Of a DNA stretch of 64,000 bases, positions 26,101-35,327 are shown piece after piece. The translations under genes were made by a program, and so were the position numbers. The stretch is from assembly GCF_004210375.1 (NCBI RefSeq), contig NC_134834.1, positions 149,701,009-149,765,008 of the forward strand, given 5' to 3'. How positions within the stretch are numbered: position 1 is the stretch's first letter; each line of letters begins with the position of its first letter. Below the pieces are notes generated by a model, which ran no database searches, was not told where the DNA came from, and worked only from the letters and a program-made list of their open reading frames with translations. Origin of the DNA: Tachypleus tridentatus. Taxonomy: Eukaryota > Arthropoda > Merostomata > Xiphosura > Limulidae.

Positions 26101-26171
26101 TCTAAAGTTAATATCACTCTACCATAATTTAATTTCTTTACATCTCCAGCTTCGTTATTAACAAGCGCCAT
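13951..26171 (-). CDS. CCNL1: Cyclin L, N-terminal three coding exons (partial gene)
   Basis: Three minus-strand exons join in frame: 26171-25962, 22392-22318 and 14060-13951. They encode 131 residues plus two bases of the next codon. The protein has the cyclin L N-terminus ([11 protein letters not shown] at 34-44, [11 protein letters not shown] at 50-60) and the first half of the cyclin box, including [10 protein letters not shown] from 71 and [13 protein letters not shown] at 105-117. From family knowledge, cyclin L partners CDK11 in nuclear speckles and affects pre-mRNA splicing. Family members run to several hundred residues with a C-terminal RS domain, so most of the protein is missing. 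I found no later exons between 1 and 13,950. They may lie beyond a very long intron or outside the window. L1 versus L2 cannot be decided; arthropods usually have one cyclin L. Confidence 0.9.
14381..14880. mobile_element. Tigger/pogo-like MITE with TA duplication
   Basis: The element (14383-14878, 496 bp) is flanked by TA on both sides. Its ends are inverted: CAGTGGAGCGCCGTTAAGCC on the left and, complemented, CAGTGGAGTGCCATTGAGCC on the right. CAGTGG-type ends and TA targets fit the pogo/Tigger branch of Tc1/mariner. No transposase frame is present. It lies in cyclin L intron 2. Confidence 0.8.
16027..16092 (-). mobile_element. SINE family 2 tail fragment
   Basis: Only the end is present: GTTTGAAATTAAGCACAAAG followed by CTACACAATGGGCTATCTGT. 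The tRNA-like head is absent. Confidence 0.6.
18777..19153 (-). mobile_element. Foldback element, copy 2, with 13-bp direct repeats
   Basis: A near-perfect inverted repeat spans 18823-19140, with arms of roughly 120 bp or more meeting around 18,960-19,010. The left side has an extra outer segment (CAGTGATGTCGAGAAACCCA onward). AAATCATACAAGT flanks it at 18,777 and 19,141, a likely 13-bp target-site duplication. Arms include GGCTCGTTTGGGTTGAGAAA and GTTTCGACCTTCTTCGGTCA. Confidence 0.8.
19567..22083. mobile_element. About 2.5 kb element with long (about 200 bp) inverted ends
   Basis: The left end, 19,590-19,790 (CATTCAGTGCTGT, TTTTGCATGC, ATGGTTCAACTG-like, GTGACTCCCTCTATT), returns as its complement at 21,865-22,053. 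Weaker pairing extends to about 19,567 and 22,083. The interior has no convincing gene; frames inside are short and unrelated. A fragment with similar interior phrases (CCCACA.TAAA.....GG, GAAGTG, CCAGTGGAAAAATGATCACC) lies near 7,720-7,800, suggesting a family. Superfamily unknown. Confidence 0.65.
22318..22392 (-). CDS. CCNL1: Cyclin L exon 2
   Basis: This is a short 75-nt exon of exactly 25 codons, phase 0 on both sides, between an AG acceptor and a GTATGT donor on the minus strand. It encodes [19 protein letters not shown] and five further residues, the most recognisable cyclin L segment. Confidence 0.92.
23114..23139 (+). repeat. (TG)n microsatellite
   Basis: Thirteen uninterrupted TG dinucleotides in cyclin L intron 1. 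Confidence 0.95.
23895..24020 (-). mobile_element. tRNA-derived SINE, family 2
   Basis: A shorter SINE type. Its complement reads as a tRNA-like head (GCAGTTTGTCCATGTACTTA, CAGGTTTTATATCC) followed by GGCAGAGCAGAGGTAGCTCA and a T/A-rich tail. Confidence 0.7.
24827..25186. mobile_element. MITE with TTTCTCCG-type inverted ends
   Basis: The left end reads ACCGTGTTTCTCCGATAATA and the complemented right end ACCATGTTTCTCCGGAAAAT. Inside are repeated AATAAGCCCTA/AATAAGACCTA phrases. It interrupts a dispersed repeat whose uninterrupted copy lies near 22,880-23,080. Superfamily not assigned. Confidence 0.75.
25962..26171 (-). CDS. CCNL1: Cyclin L exon 1
   Basis: The exon encodes residues 1-70, from the ATG at 26171-26169 to a CAG codon directly before GTACGT. 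The first 15 residues are variable. From Y16 onward the sequence follows the cyclin L pattern, up to LLRLPQ, where the family continues with VAMATGQ. The frame on the opposite strand is a shadow. Confidence 0.9.
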
Positions 26172-26379
26172 TTTCCTCAGAAAACCAAGGAAGAAAGATG
26201 TGTCCTAATCTAGTAATCATACGCGGTCAAGAGTTCTCTACAATACCAGTAATTTAAAAATTAATAACTGCAAGTGTATCCTTAATGAGAAAACTAATTA
26301 ATTATAAAAATTGGTACTTCCATTGAACAACAATAAGGGAGATACACTTTAATTTGTAAAATAATCCCTAGACTATCTC

Positions 26380-26480
26380 GTGTGTAGGAACTTTACTCTC
26401 AACTTTGTGCGTTGTCCGGATCATAAAGTGCGCGTAGGCGACAGTGATGACGTGCGTAAATCGAAACAACAACTTAGATT
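26380..26480 (-). promoter_or_regulatory. CpG-containing probable promoter / 5' UTR of cyclin L
   Basis: A local cluster of CpG dinucleotides (about 26,408-26,461) stands out in AT-rich surroundings 200-300 bp upstream of the cyclin L ATG. It contains TGACGTG at 26448-26454, a CRE/ATF-like half site. The promoter role is inferred from position and composition. Confidence 0.35.
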
Positions 26481-26707
26481 TTGTAAAGCTGTGCAAGGCA
26501 TCATTATCACGAAAGTATTTCTAATACATTACTGTGATACAAACATTTGTTATTCCTAACATTTCAAAGCCTCTATTACACACTATAAAGTATATTTCGG
26601 TATTATATACATACATTATTCAATAGTTTAAAAGGATAACCTTAGCTCCATTTCAACACTTCTGTTAAAACTAAGCGACATACATATGTATATTCACATT
26701 TTTTGTT

Positions 26708-26807
26708 AACCTACACAATGAACTCTTTGTACTCATTCACTATTGGTATCGAGCCCAGATGTTCAGTGACAAGTCTTTAGACTTGCCGCTAAGTCACCGT
26801 GTGGCAC
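26708..26807 (-). mobile_element. tRNA-derived SINE, family 2 (left half of an inverted pair)
   Basis: Its complement carries GGTGACTTAGCGGCAAGTCT and GGGCTCGATACC, the A- and B-box-like parts of the family 2 head, then a CTACACAATG-type tail. Confidence 0.6.
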
Positions 26808-26831
26808 AATAATGATATATATCAGTTCCTT

Positions 26832-26932
26832 CATGGATCAGCGATAACTTTTCACTAACTGTATCAAAATCCAAGGTTTGATTCCCTGTAGTAAGCACAA
26901 ATAGGCTATTTTGTAATTTTGCACTAAACAAT
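26832..26932 (+). mobile_element. tRNA-derived SINE, family 2 (right half of an inverted pair)
   Basis: A degraded sense copy: GGATCAGCGATAACTTTTCA, CCAAGGTTTGATTCCCTGTA, then AAGCACAAATAGGCTATTTT. It lies 25 bp from an opposite-strand copy. Confidence 0.55.
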
Positions 26933-29439
26933 CACAACATATATATATTCAGTGAGTTGTGTCCTTTTTAAAAACGAATAAGAGTTTTCTACTCCTGTTT
27001 GAACTGTTTTATTTTTTTTAGGCCGAAATGATTAAACGTAGAGCAACAAGAAAGGTCTGGGGAATAACTAGAGAATCAATCAGGATGTCTATTACAAAGT
27101 ACTTCTGCGTTCTCTGAGAAACTAAAAAACAGAGACCAGACACAATTCAACAAAAATGCTATGAGCAGTCTTTATTATTCACAGCCACAGTGTATCTATC
27201 TAATTGTTTGGTATGACAGATGTCACTTTTACTAGAGGGATATATCTTTCAATACTTTTTTCCAAACTGACTATACTACCTAGTTAAAATCATGATACCA
27301 ACCTTTCTCAAGGTAACTAGCGCTAACCACGTGTTTGGCCACTCCTATTCAAATATATGGAAGGTTGTAGCTTGAGATATCAACTGATCCATCACTGGAA
27401 AACTCCCTTGAGTATTTCCTCTTACTAAGATAGAGGGACAAACAATTTATTAACATTCTTAAACACTTATTATGTGAGAAGTGCACATATAACTAAGCAA
27501 CTGGCAACATCTTACAAAATGGTAAATTAGAAAAAGAAGATAAGAAAATACATGGACTGCTTCCATAACACTGTGCTATGTCTTCTTTCTTTCTATCCCT
27601 CTCTCTCTCTTTCCTTGTCAATTCAAGTCATTGGCTCTTTTGTTTGTTCATGCCCATGTTTAATTTATCCCACGCTTAACAATTCTGAAACCTACTGCTT
27701 ATTGTGGATGGTTTCTAGTTTACTTGTAAATTAATGAACCTGTGTGGCTTTCTCAAGTACCTTCGCACTTTAGACCTAAGAATACTAACCCCAAATAACA
27801 AAAAAATTGACAGAAAATGTTTTGTGCAATTAAACTGTAATTCTAACTCTGACTGAGCTGAAGAAAGAAATATATAATTAATCGTACAGGCAACAAATAT
27901 ATTAAGATTAAAGGATAGTTTAAACAATTGCTAAGTTTGTTTGTTTTCCAGAGTAGTGTCTTTTAGAAAAGAAAATTTTCATGTCTTTGGGTTTTGTTTT
28001 ATAACCATTATCGTCACTAATTAGGTTACGTAGTTGTATAAATTGAAAGTAAAGTACTGACTTTTTGTTACTGTACGATTGAAAAGATTTGAAATGGAAA
28101 TACGCGTATGAATGTTTCTCTTTATGATGTATACTAATGGTCAGATGGTTATCGTATGTGTATTTACGTGGTAACGATAATAATGATAAATCTATATCCA
28201 ATGATATGAATACCATATTTTCTATAAGACACTACCCTGAATTTCCCATCCTTGATCCAGCTACTAAAGTTAATTTATATACCTAGGAGTAAAGACTTCA
28301 TCTTAATCCTACCAAGAAATAACACACCGATCGTATTGCACTATTAACATACCACCAGACCAACAACAAGTTCAAATGTATTATACTAAACAATTAGACA
28401 ATACTTACTGAAGGTTCATCACTAAATTTGTTTTCAAGGACCCACCCATTATTTCTTACAGACATGACAAAAAATTAAAATAACTCGTGGAGCACAGTAG
28501 CCTTAAATAAAAACAAAATGACATTCCAGACACTAAGACACGAAAATGAAACAGGTGTGTCATCTTCCAATATATAAACAACACTACACATATACAAGGC
28601 AAAAAAAAAATCTTTGCATGTACATGTACATGTACATTCTTTACATTAAAAATATAAATTAAATGTAATGATCACAGAAAATAATACATCTCTCTAATAT
28701 CTGGAGAGAGCTACTTGTCCAGAAAATCTATTTTAGGCTGAGAAAAGTATGAGTATTTTATACAGAAAAGCAACAGCATAATATCTTTGAAAGTGCATTT
28801 CAACCTATATCAGTTCTGGTCGTGTCATAAGGAAAGATATATTAGAAGACAGCTTTATGTTGGTTACAATATGTGTCGTAACGTTATAACTAGTGATTTC
28901 CAGACAGCATTAAAAACACAACACCACAAACACCAAGCAGTAACTTCACGAGTGGAAAGCAAGAACTAATGAAGTTTAAAAGTTTTCTTGAAAATCAACT
29001 CTTTTTCCGGTAGCTCCCGATTGACTGACGTAAAAAATATTAAAACCATGTCCAATTGTAACAAGATGTCTATTTTAAATTATATTTAGCTTCATGGATG
29101 CTCTTTCACAATTTACTTGATTAAAATTCAGGCTTAGAATATGTCGTACTTGACATCATATTGTTTAAAACAGAATTTAAATAGTGTGTGTAATATTTGG
29201 TTAGATGCATCCTTCATAGGGAGAACAACAAAATAACTTTCTTTGGCAGCAGCAATGGAAGATTATCCCGAGACAGTGATGACTTGATCAACAACTGAAA
29301 TATCCTGGATACTGTCCTTCTGAAGAAAGAAGCTCTGGAAACCCCTTTCTTTTTTCTAAAATTAATTATCTTATTGTTTTAGGAGTTCCTAGAACAACAT
29401 AACGCAGAGTAGGGTCAGAGAGAATGGTCAGTAAGCTTC

Positions 29440-29720
29440 CAAGACCATAGGTTAGAGTTTCAGTTTTTCCAGATCGTATTTGATGGTTCCTTTTTTTGAT
29501 TTTGTGAATTATCTTGTCAAGATGTCCCTTTATTATAGTATCATACAGGGATAATAATTGAATAACTATAAGAAAAGTATCATGGTTTATCGTATCATCA
29601 TCCAAGTTTCAAATAGTTTAATTCCAGACATTTATTCTGAATAAAATGTTTTGGCTGCGTCTCAACAGTTTTACTACTTCAAACACCATCCTCACAACAT
29701 ATATATTCCATTTCGTTTTG
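29440..29720 (-). pseudogene. Decayed hAT (ZMYM1/TTF-type) transposase fragment
   Basis: On the minus strand the segment around 29,500-29,600 encodes DDDTINHDTFLIVIQLLSLY and then a DTIIKGHLDKI stretch, which recalls the FL.LI.LLS.YD..IK.HL.KI region of ZMYM1-like hAT transposases. Upstream pieces (29,620-29,720) resemble the VKLL..RSQ region but contain stops. After HLDKI the similarity is lost. This identification rests on motif memory. Confidence 0.4.
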
Positions 29721-30593
29721 TTTTCTTCCTCTGGCTAAATTCGTAGCTTGTTAATCAGCAGTTGAGTTGTATTATCTTTCAAAGTTTGCACATAACTCTT
29801 CATAGCTGTAGATCAAACTTTTCATGCTTTGAAACAGTATTATAAGTGTATATGAAATTTTTACACACTTTTATGAAGTTAAAATATTGTACAAAGAAAG
29901 CACTTCAACAAACGAAAATAATTGTTGAGAAGTTTCTTACATTTCTTATCGTTTCATGCATCCCTATAGTACAGTATGCTAGTATCATTACCAAACACGG
30001 CAGTAGACTGTGTAAACTGAATTAGGTGTTTCTTAGAAAAGTTAGTTTTAAGATAACCGCGCGACTCAATACGAAAAAAAAAAAGACTCTAAATTGCAAA
30101 AATCAGACATTACTTCAAAAGTATTTTAAGCTGTTGAGAACGCAATATATATAGCTAATTCTGCCTATCTGGAACCACCATGGTTTTTTCTGCGATGGAA
30201 ATACATCAATAGAGACAAGAGTACAATTAAGTAACCAAGGTAGTTCCAGATTTTGGTTCTGGTTTTAAAAAAGAACCAACATAACGTTCTTATTATTTAT
30301 ATGGTATTACACATCTGCTGGAAATGTTTCCTTCTAAAAAATCCCTTAGCTATTCATCAACAATAACTATTTGATGAAGTGTAGAAAATGGCAATCGTCT
30401 TTATTTACGAACTGCAGCTACCACTAAAATTTCGTTTTTCAAAGAGTTCCTTGGACTTAACTGTCACACAACTTGATAATTTACAAGCTTTTAATTTGCA
30501 GTTAATTAATAAATGTTGGTAGAATATATGCAGCATTGCTATCAAAATGTCATCTAGCTGCGTTAACGAAATGTCTAAACACGTTCATGTTGC

Positions 30594-30817
30594 TTGTTTG
30601 TTTGTTTTTTGAATTTCGCGCAAAGCTACAGGAGGGCTATCAGCGCTAGCCGTTCCTAATTTAGTAGTGTAAGACTAGAGAGAAGGCAGCTAGTCATCAC
30701 CATCCACCGCCAACTCTTCGGCTACTTTTCTACCAATGAATAGTGGGATTGACCGTAACATTATTATGCTAAAAGGGCAAAAATGTTTGGTGACGAGGGC
30801 ACCTTAGATTGAAGCCA
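30594..30817 (-). mobile_element. tRNA-derived SINE, family 1, head eroded
   Basis: The body is clear (GAATTTCGCGCAAAGCTACA, GACTAGAGAGAAGGCAGCTA), but the tRNA-like head is lost or scrambled after the GGTGACGAGGG region. Confidence 0.85.
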
Positions 30818-32289
30818 ATAAAATGGTAGAATTATAGAACTTTGGTTTATTATTTCATATAATGTGGTAGAAAAGAACACACAAGATCACAATTCAATAT
30901 GCCTAATAAAATGAAAGCATTAAAAAAAATACAAAATTTCACTGTGGCAAATTGGCAATGGACAGGAATTTGAAATCTGAACAGTTATTTATACACCTTT
31001 TGGCTAAATGTTGAGGGCGTAAAAGCTTTAGGCTCAAGTACTGACCAGCGTGAAGGCGGTCACAAGGGCTTTGCCCCATTTTTAGAACTGAATAATAAGA
31101 ATGGTAGGTAGCCTTTGAGTAAAACAGCCACAGTTGAAAGTACAGAGTATGTTCAGAGGCATAGCACATAGAATGTTGGATCCGTTAATTCGCAGCCCGA
31201 CATGCCAACCACAAAGCAACACCCGATCCAAAGATGCCGATAAACAAACAAACAAATAGTAATTACGAGATTATGACACAAATCCTGTCCCATTATTAAG
31301 TAAAAAGTTAAGAAATAAGTCTTACAAAGCTAAATGGTACATTGTTTCTTTTAACATAATGGTAGATTTTTCATAGTCATCTTTATCAATATTGTTTTAC
31401 TAGACATATATTTTCCTGGTCGATATTTTAGAAAATGGGGTTAGTAAATACTTTTGAAATTACAATCACAGATATTCATTTCGCAGAATGTTCACTGTGT
31501 AGCAAAATTTTATTTTATCGAATATTTCAAAAACTTTTCGTCAAGTAGAAGGCTACGATTAACTTCTTTTTTTTGATGGAACGAAAAGTAAATTACATGT
31601 CTACTTCGTGTGTAACTAAATAAAAGCCTTGGCTACCTTAGAAACAATATAAAACGCTAAGTGGGTTGTTATGTAACGGTTTAAATATTATTGAAACTGA
31701 TCATTGTTTTTCTGAAAGGAGGCCGAAGGTCACCTGGGCATACCACGCAGTCATGTGTTATGTGTCAGTCAGTCAGTCAGTTAGACACTAAAATGACGTC
31801 ACATAATAATTTATTCTTGACAGTAATTTTAATTTAAGATCTTTAAAAGGCCTGCAAGATAATGCGGGAGCTCAGACACAGTTGTTTCTCCTCAGTCCTA
31901 CATTGGAAATTAAGGTTATAGTTCTATAAAGAAATATTAAGGGCTTCGCGGATGGTATCATGCATACTATCTCAAAATTAATTATTTTTAAATCATGTGA
32001 TGACTTATTACTGGCTTAAGCGAGTAGATTAAATTACTAATTCTTGTGAAACATCCGGAGAGAGCCATGAATTTGAAGAAGCGAAAAAAAGAAAAGGAAA
32101 GCTTAACATTGCGCTTTGCACTTCGTGAAGTCAATAAAACATGTAGATGCTAATAATTAATCACATGATAAATTATCCACTTTATATGCTACAACACAGT
32201 GTGGCATATGAACTTTAAAAGCAAAAAAAATAAAATGTTTATTACTCTTAATTTTGTTTTTATTTACTCTTGAAACAGAACACTTTTGG

Positions 32290-32563
32290 GGTTTGTTTTT
32301 TGAATTTCGCGCAAAGTTACCCGAGAAATATCTGCGCTAGCCGTCCCTAATTTAGCAGCGTAAGACTAGAGGGAAGGCAGTTAGTCATCACCACCCACGC
32401 CAACTCTTTGCCTACTCTTTTACCAACGAATAGTGAGATTGACCGTCAAATTATAACGCCTTTATGGCTGAAAGGGCGAGCATATTTGGTGCGACCGGGA
32501 TACGAACCCGCAACCCTCAGATTACGAGTCGAACGCCTTAACCCACCTGACCATGCCGAGCCC
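32290..32563 (-). mobile_element. tRNA-derived SINE, family 1
   Basis: This is a well-preserved reverse-oriented copy, from GAATTTCGCGCAAAG at the left (3' end) to the complement of the tRNA-like head at the right, including GGGATACGAACCC and GATTACGAGTCGAACGCC. It lies next to the tRNA-Ile-like gene. Confidence 0.9.
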
Positions 32564-32612
32564 AAACTAACAGAAGTCCAGAGTTTTGCTCAAAATGAAA
32601 TTCGTGCGCTAT

Positions 32613-32686
32613 TAGCCCGTATGGGGATCAAACCCACGACTTTCGCGTTATTAGCACGATGCTCTAACCAACTGAGCTAACGGGCC
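32613..32686 (-). tRNA. tRNA-Ile (anticodon AAU), possibly degenerate
   Basis: A 74-nt cloverleaf reads on the minus strand. The acceptor stem pairs 7/7 with one G-U at 1-72. The D-arm is TAGCTCAGTTGGTTAGAGC, the anticodon loop is CTAATAA with AAT at 34-36, and the five-base T-stem has one G-U. The T-loop is TTTGATC where TTCGATC is usual, so invariant C56, which pairs with G19 and lies in the B box, is T. This is the change expected from CpG deamination. A TTTT lies about 15-20 nt downstream on the minus strand. No CCA is encoded. It may be a weakened gene or a recent pseudogene; a SINE lies about 50 bp to the left. Confidence 0.6.
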
Positions 32687-33761
32687 CTGTCAGTTTAGTG
32701 GATCCTGCGGAAGTATATTTACTGATGTAATATACCTGTAGTCTATCATGTTATATTAAAGCACAAGATATTGGAATACTTGTTTGAAGAAACAAGATCT
32801 GTTGTATTTGTATCTTAATTTTCCTAACCTACTTTGAATAATACGCTAATAAAATAACCCATATATTTCAAACATGCACTTTACATCATAACGTCAAAAA
32901 TTAACCCGTTAAGATATTCAAATTCCTTCTAGAAGTTATTACCATACCATGTTTATTTTATCATTATGAAATTTTACAGATCATTTTACAACATGAAGTA
33001 TTTCACTTCTGTTAAGATACTCTTCAAAGATTACTTGACCTTATGAATGACGTTCATGATTTATTGCTATTTAATACATGTTTTAACTAAACTGCGTTTT
33101 GGATGATTTCTTTATTTCAGGAAACAATTTTATTTTCAGAAATGTTCCATTTCTAAAAGCATCATTCCTAAGCCTTTTTTGCTTTATTTTCTTTGGTTTA
33201 CTTTATGTTACGAAAATAAATAAAGAATATTTTTATTTTCAAGGTAGCGCATGTCACTAGCGCGTGGTAACAGTGTTATGTTATAGTTGTATAGAAATGG
33301 GCAAGAATGCCTGCAAATTAAAATTGAAAGTTGAACTTAATTATTGTTTAATTTTATAAATTATACCAGTGTTCTAAAGGGCGAGTGTTTTCCATTATTA
33401 TCTGGTTATTATAGAAGGATACATAAATCATTAACTTCACAGCTGCTCGAGGCAAGTTTTCAAATAACTAATGTTATTTAGTTCAACCTGAGTGACAGTG
33501 ATTATTAGTGAAAAAGCGGTGACTATCGGTAACTCGAAATTAGACAAATCGTTAGTAAACGTAAAATGTGGAAAACAGGCGTGAAAAATTGAAAGTGGTA
33601 CAAATGTGATGTTCGAGCGTTGTTTAGTTGTTGACCTCGTTGTAAACCTGCTTAAGTGAAGGATAACTTGTTTAAATAAAAAGCTGGAAGGTATGAAAAC
33701 GTCACGCTAGACCTAATTTCGCATATTTAGCTCTTCCTTCTTTAAAACTTAGAAATTGAAA

Positions 33762-34129
33762 ATGTTTGTAGGCAGTTTGATTTTAATGCTGTCGGTGTGT
33801 GACACTTACGTTACATGTTATCCGTTATTTAAAGGTGATAATGTTAGTTCAAACATTGACTCGTATAATAAACTTAGTGCAGAAATAAAATTATCAAAAA
33901 GTTTTGAGTCTGAAATAGATTTTAAAAACAGCCAAAGTAAGTATGTTGGAATCAGTGCTGATAAGCTTTCTCCAGAAATCGTAAAACCTCAAGATCACTT
34001 GGAAGGAGTGAGAATGGAACGAGATGGCCATCTTAATGAGAAATTTAGAAAAGAAGTGATAATTGGAAGTCAGGTGAAAGAAGAGAAAAAGATGACTGAT
34101 GAAGAAGTTTTGAAAGATGTATTTTGGAA
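33762..34129 (+). CDS. SDF4: SDF4-like exon 1: signal peptide and linker
   Basis: This exon encodes residues 1-122 and two bases of codon 123. Residues 2-12 are hydrophobic, and a Cys-Tyr-Pro at 19-21 is a plausible signal-peptidase region. The rest is charged and low in complexity, as is the poorly conserved N-terminal linker of Cab45 proteins. The end, just before GTAAGT at 34130, reads into the helix preceding the first EF-hand loop. Upstream non-coding sequence from about 33,240 is probably promoter and 5' UTR, but I see no clear TATA box. Confidence 0.85.
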
Positions 34130-35295
34130 GTAAGTTGAGAGTTTTATCGTTTCACATCTAAAAACAAAGGATGAAATCATTTCTTTCCTCGTTATAAATA
34201 TATTAAAAGAAATATTTTAAAGTAATATTTATGATTGTCCATGATATTAAGTTATTTTATTTTATATAGACTAGAGGATCAACAAGTTTTTGGCATCTGA
34301 TTTATTTGTACTATATTCTGAAGTAAGAAGGAAATAGAAGAATATATTATTATAAGCTGATTTTTTTGAAAGTACAGATAAAGTATTTTTTAAGAGGGTG
34401 ATATATGGAATGAGTTACTGTTAACAGTAATAGAAACCAACAAGTTGAGCTTAAGGGGAAAATTGACAATCTTGTGAAAGGTTAAAAAAGTAAAGGGAGG
34501 GCTTAAACTTTTAATTTTCCAAAGATTGTGTGTAAGAACAGGTTTGAAGAACCAAGTCATCTCTTCTTATCTTTAGGTTACATTATATCAATGGATTAAA
34601 TTTTTGTGACATGTTTAGAACATTGGTATCAGATCAGATATTTTCCTGGTTTTACCTTGGTTATGTTTGAGATAAACTGAATTTTGTGTAAACTTTCATA
34701 ATGCAACTTAACTGGTTTATTTTATAAAACATATTGGATAGGGTGTCTTCAATACCTGGAGCATGGCCAGGTGGTTAGGGCACTCAACTCGTAATTTGAG
34801 GGTCTTTGGTTCAAGTCCCCATCACACCAAGCATGCTCACTCTTTTAGCTGTGGGGGCATTATAAAGTGATGATTAATCCCACTATTCATTGGTAAAAGA
34901 GTAGCCCAAGAGTTAGTGGTGAGTGGTGATGACTAGTTGCCTTCCCTCTGGTCTTGCACTGCTAAATTAGTGGCAGATAGCCCTCGAGCAGCTTTGTGTG
35001 AAATTCAAAACAAACCCAACCAATATTTGAATTTTCTTATTTAATGCAAGACAATTTAAAAACTAGGTTTTTTAAACAATAAATGAAAGGTGTTGTTTTA
35101 TTTATAAATCATTAACAAATTTATAATTTTTACAGTTTTTACATCCAAACTTCAGATGTTGTTATTTGTAACATCCTGAAATCCTAATAAAAAAAATACT
35201 ATCATTTGACTGGAATAAGTAATGTCAATCCAAATATGTTTTCATGGACCAGGTGATGTTTCTGAAATTTTGAGTTGGCACTAGTATTATTACTT

Positions 35296-35327
<32 letters not shown>

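Larger units (their letters stand above)
26172..33761. other. Region between the divergent cyclin L and SDF4-like genes
   Basis: About 7.6 kb between the two start codons. It holds the cyclin L 5' UTR/promoter region, an inverted SINE pair, a decayed hAT fragment, two SINEs and the tRNA-Ile-like gene. A CAGT repeat sits near 31,766-31,782 and a CATGTA repeat near 28,617-28,637. The SDF4 promoter should lie at its right end but shows no clear core elements. Confidence 0.7.

Noticed and set aside
25868-26161. 97-codon plus-strand frame opposite cyclin L exon 1
   Set aside because: Shadow of a clearly coding minus-strand exon.
30939-31169. 76-codon minus-strand frame in a GC-richer patch
   Set aside because: No domain, splice site or repeat family recognised; too weak to call a gene.
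33756-33761. Upstream TTG as the start of the SDF4-like protein
   Set aside because: The ATG two codons later has a good context and gives a normal signal peptide; non-ATG initiation is unnecessary.
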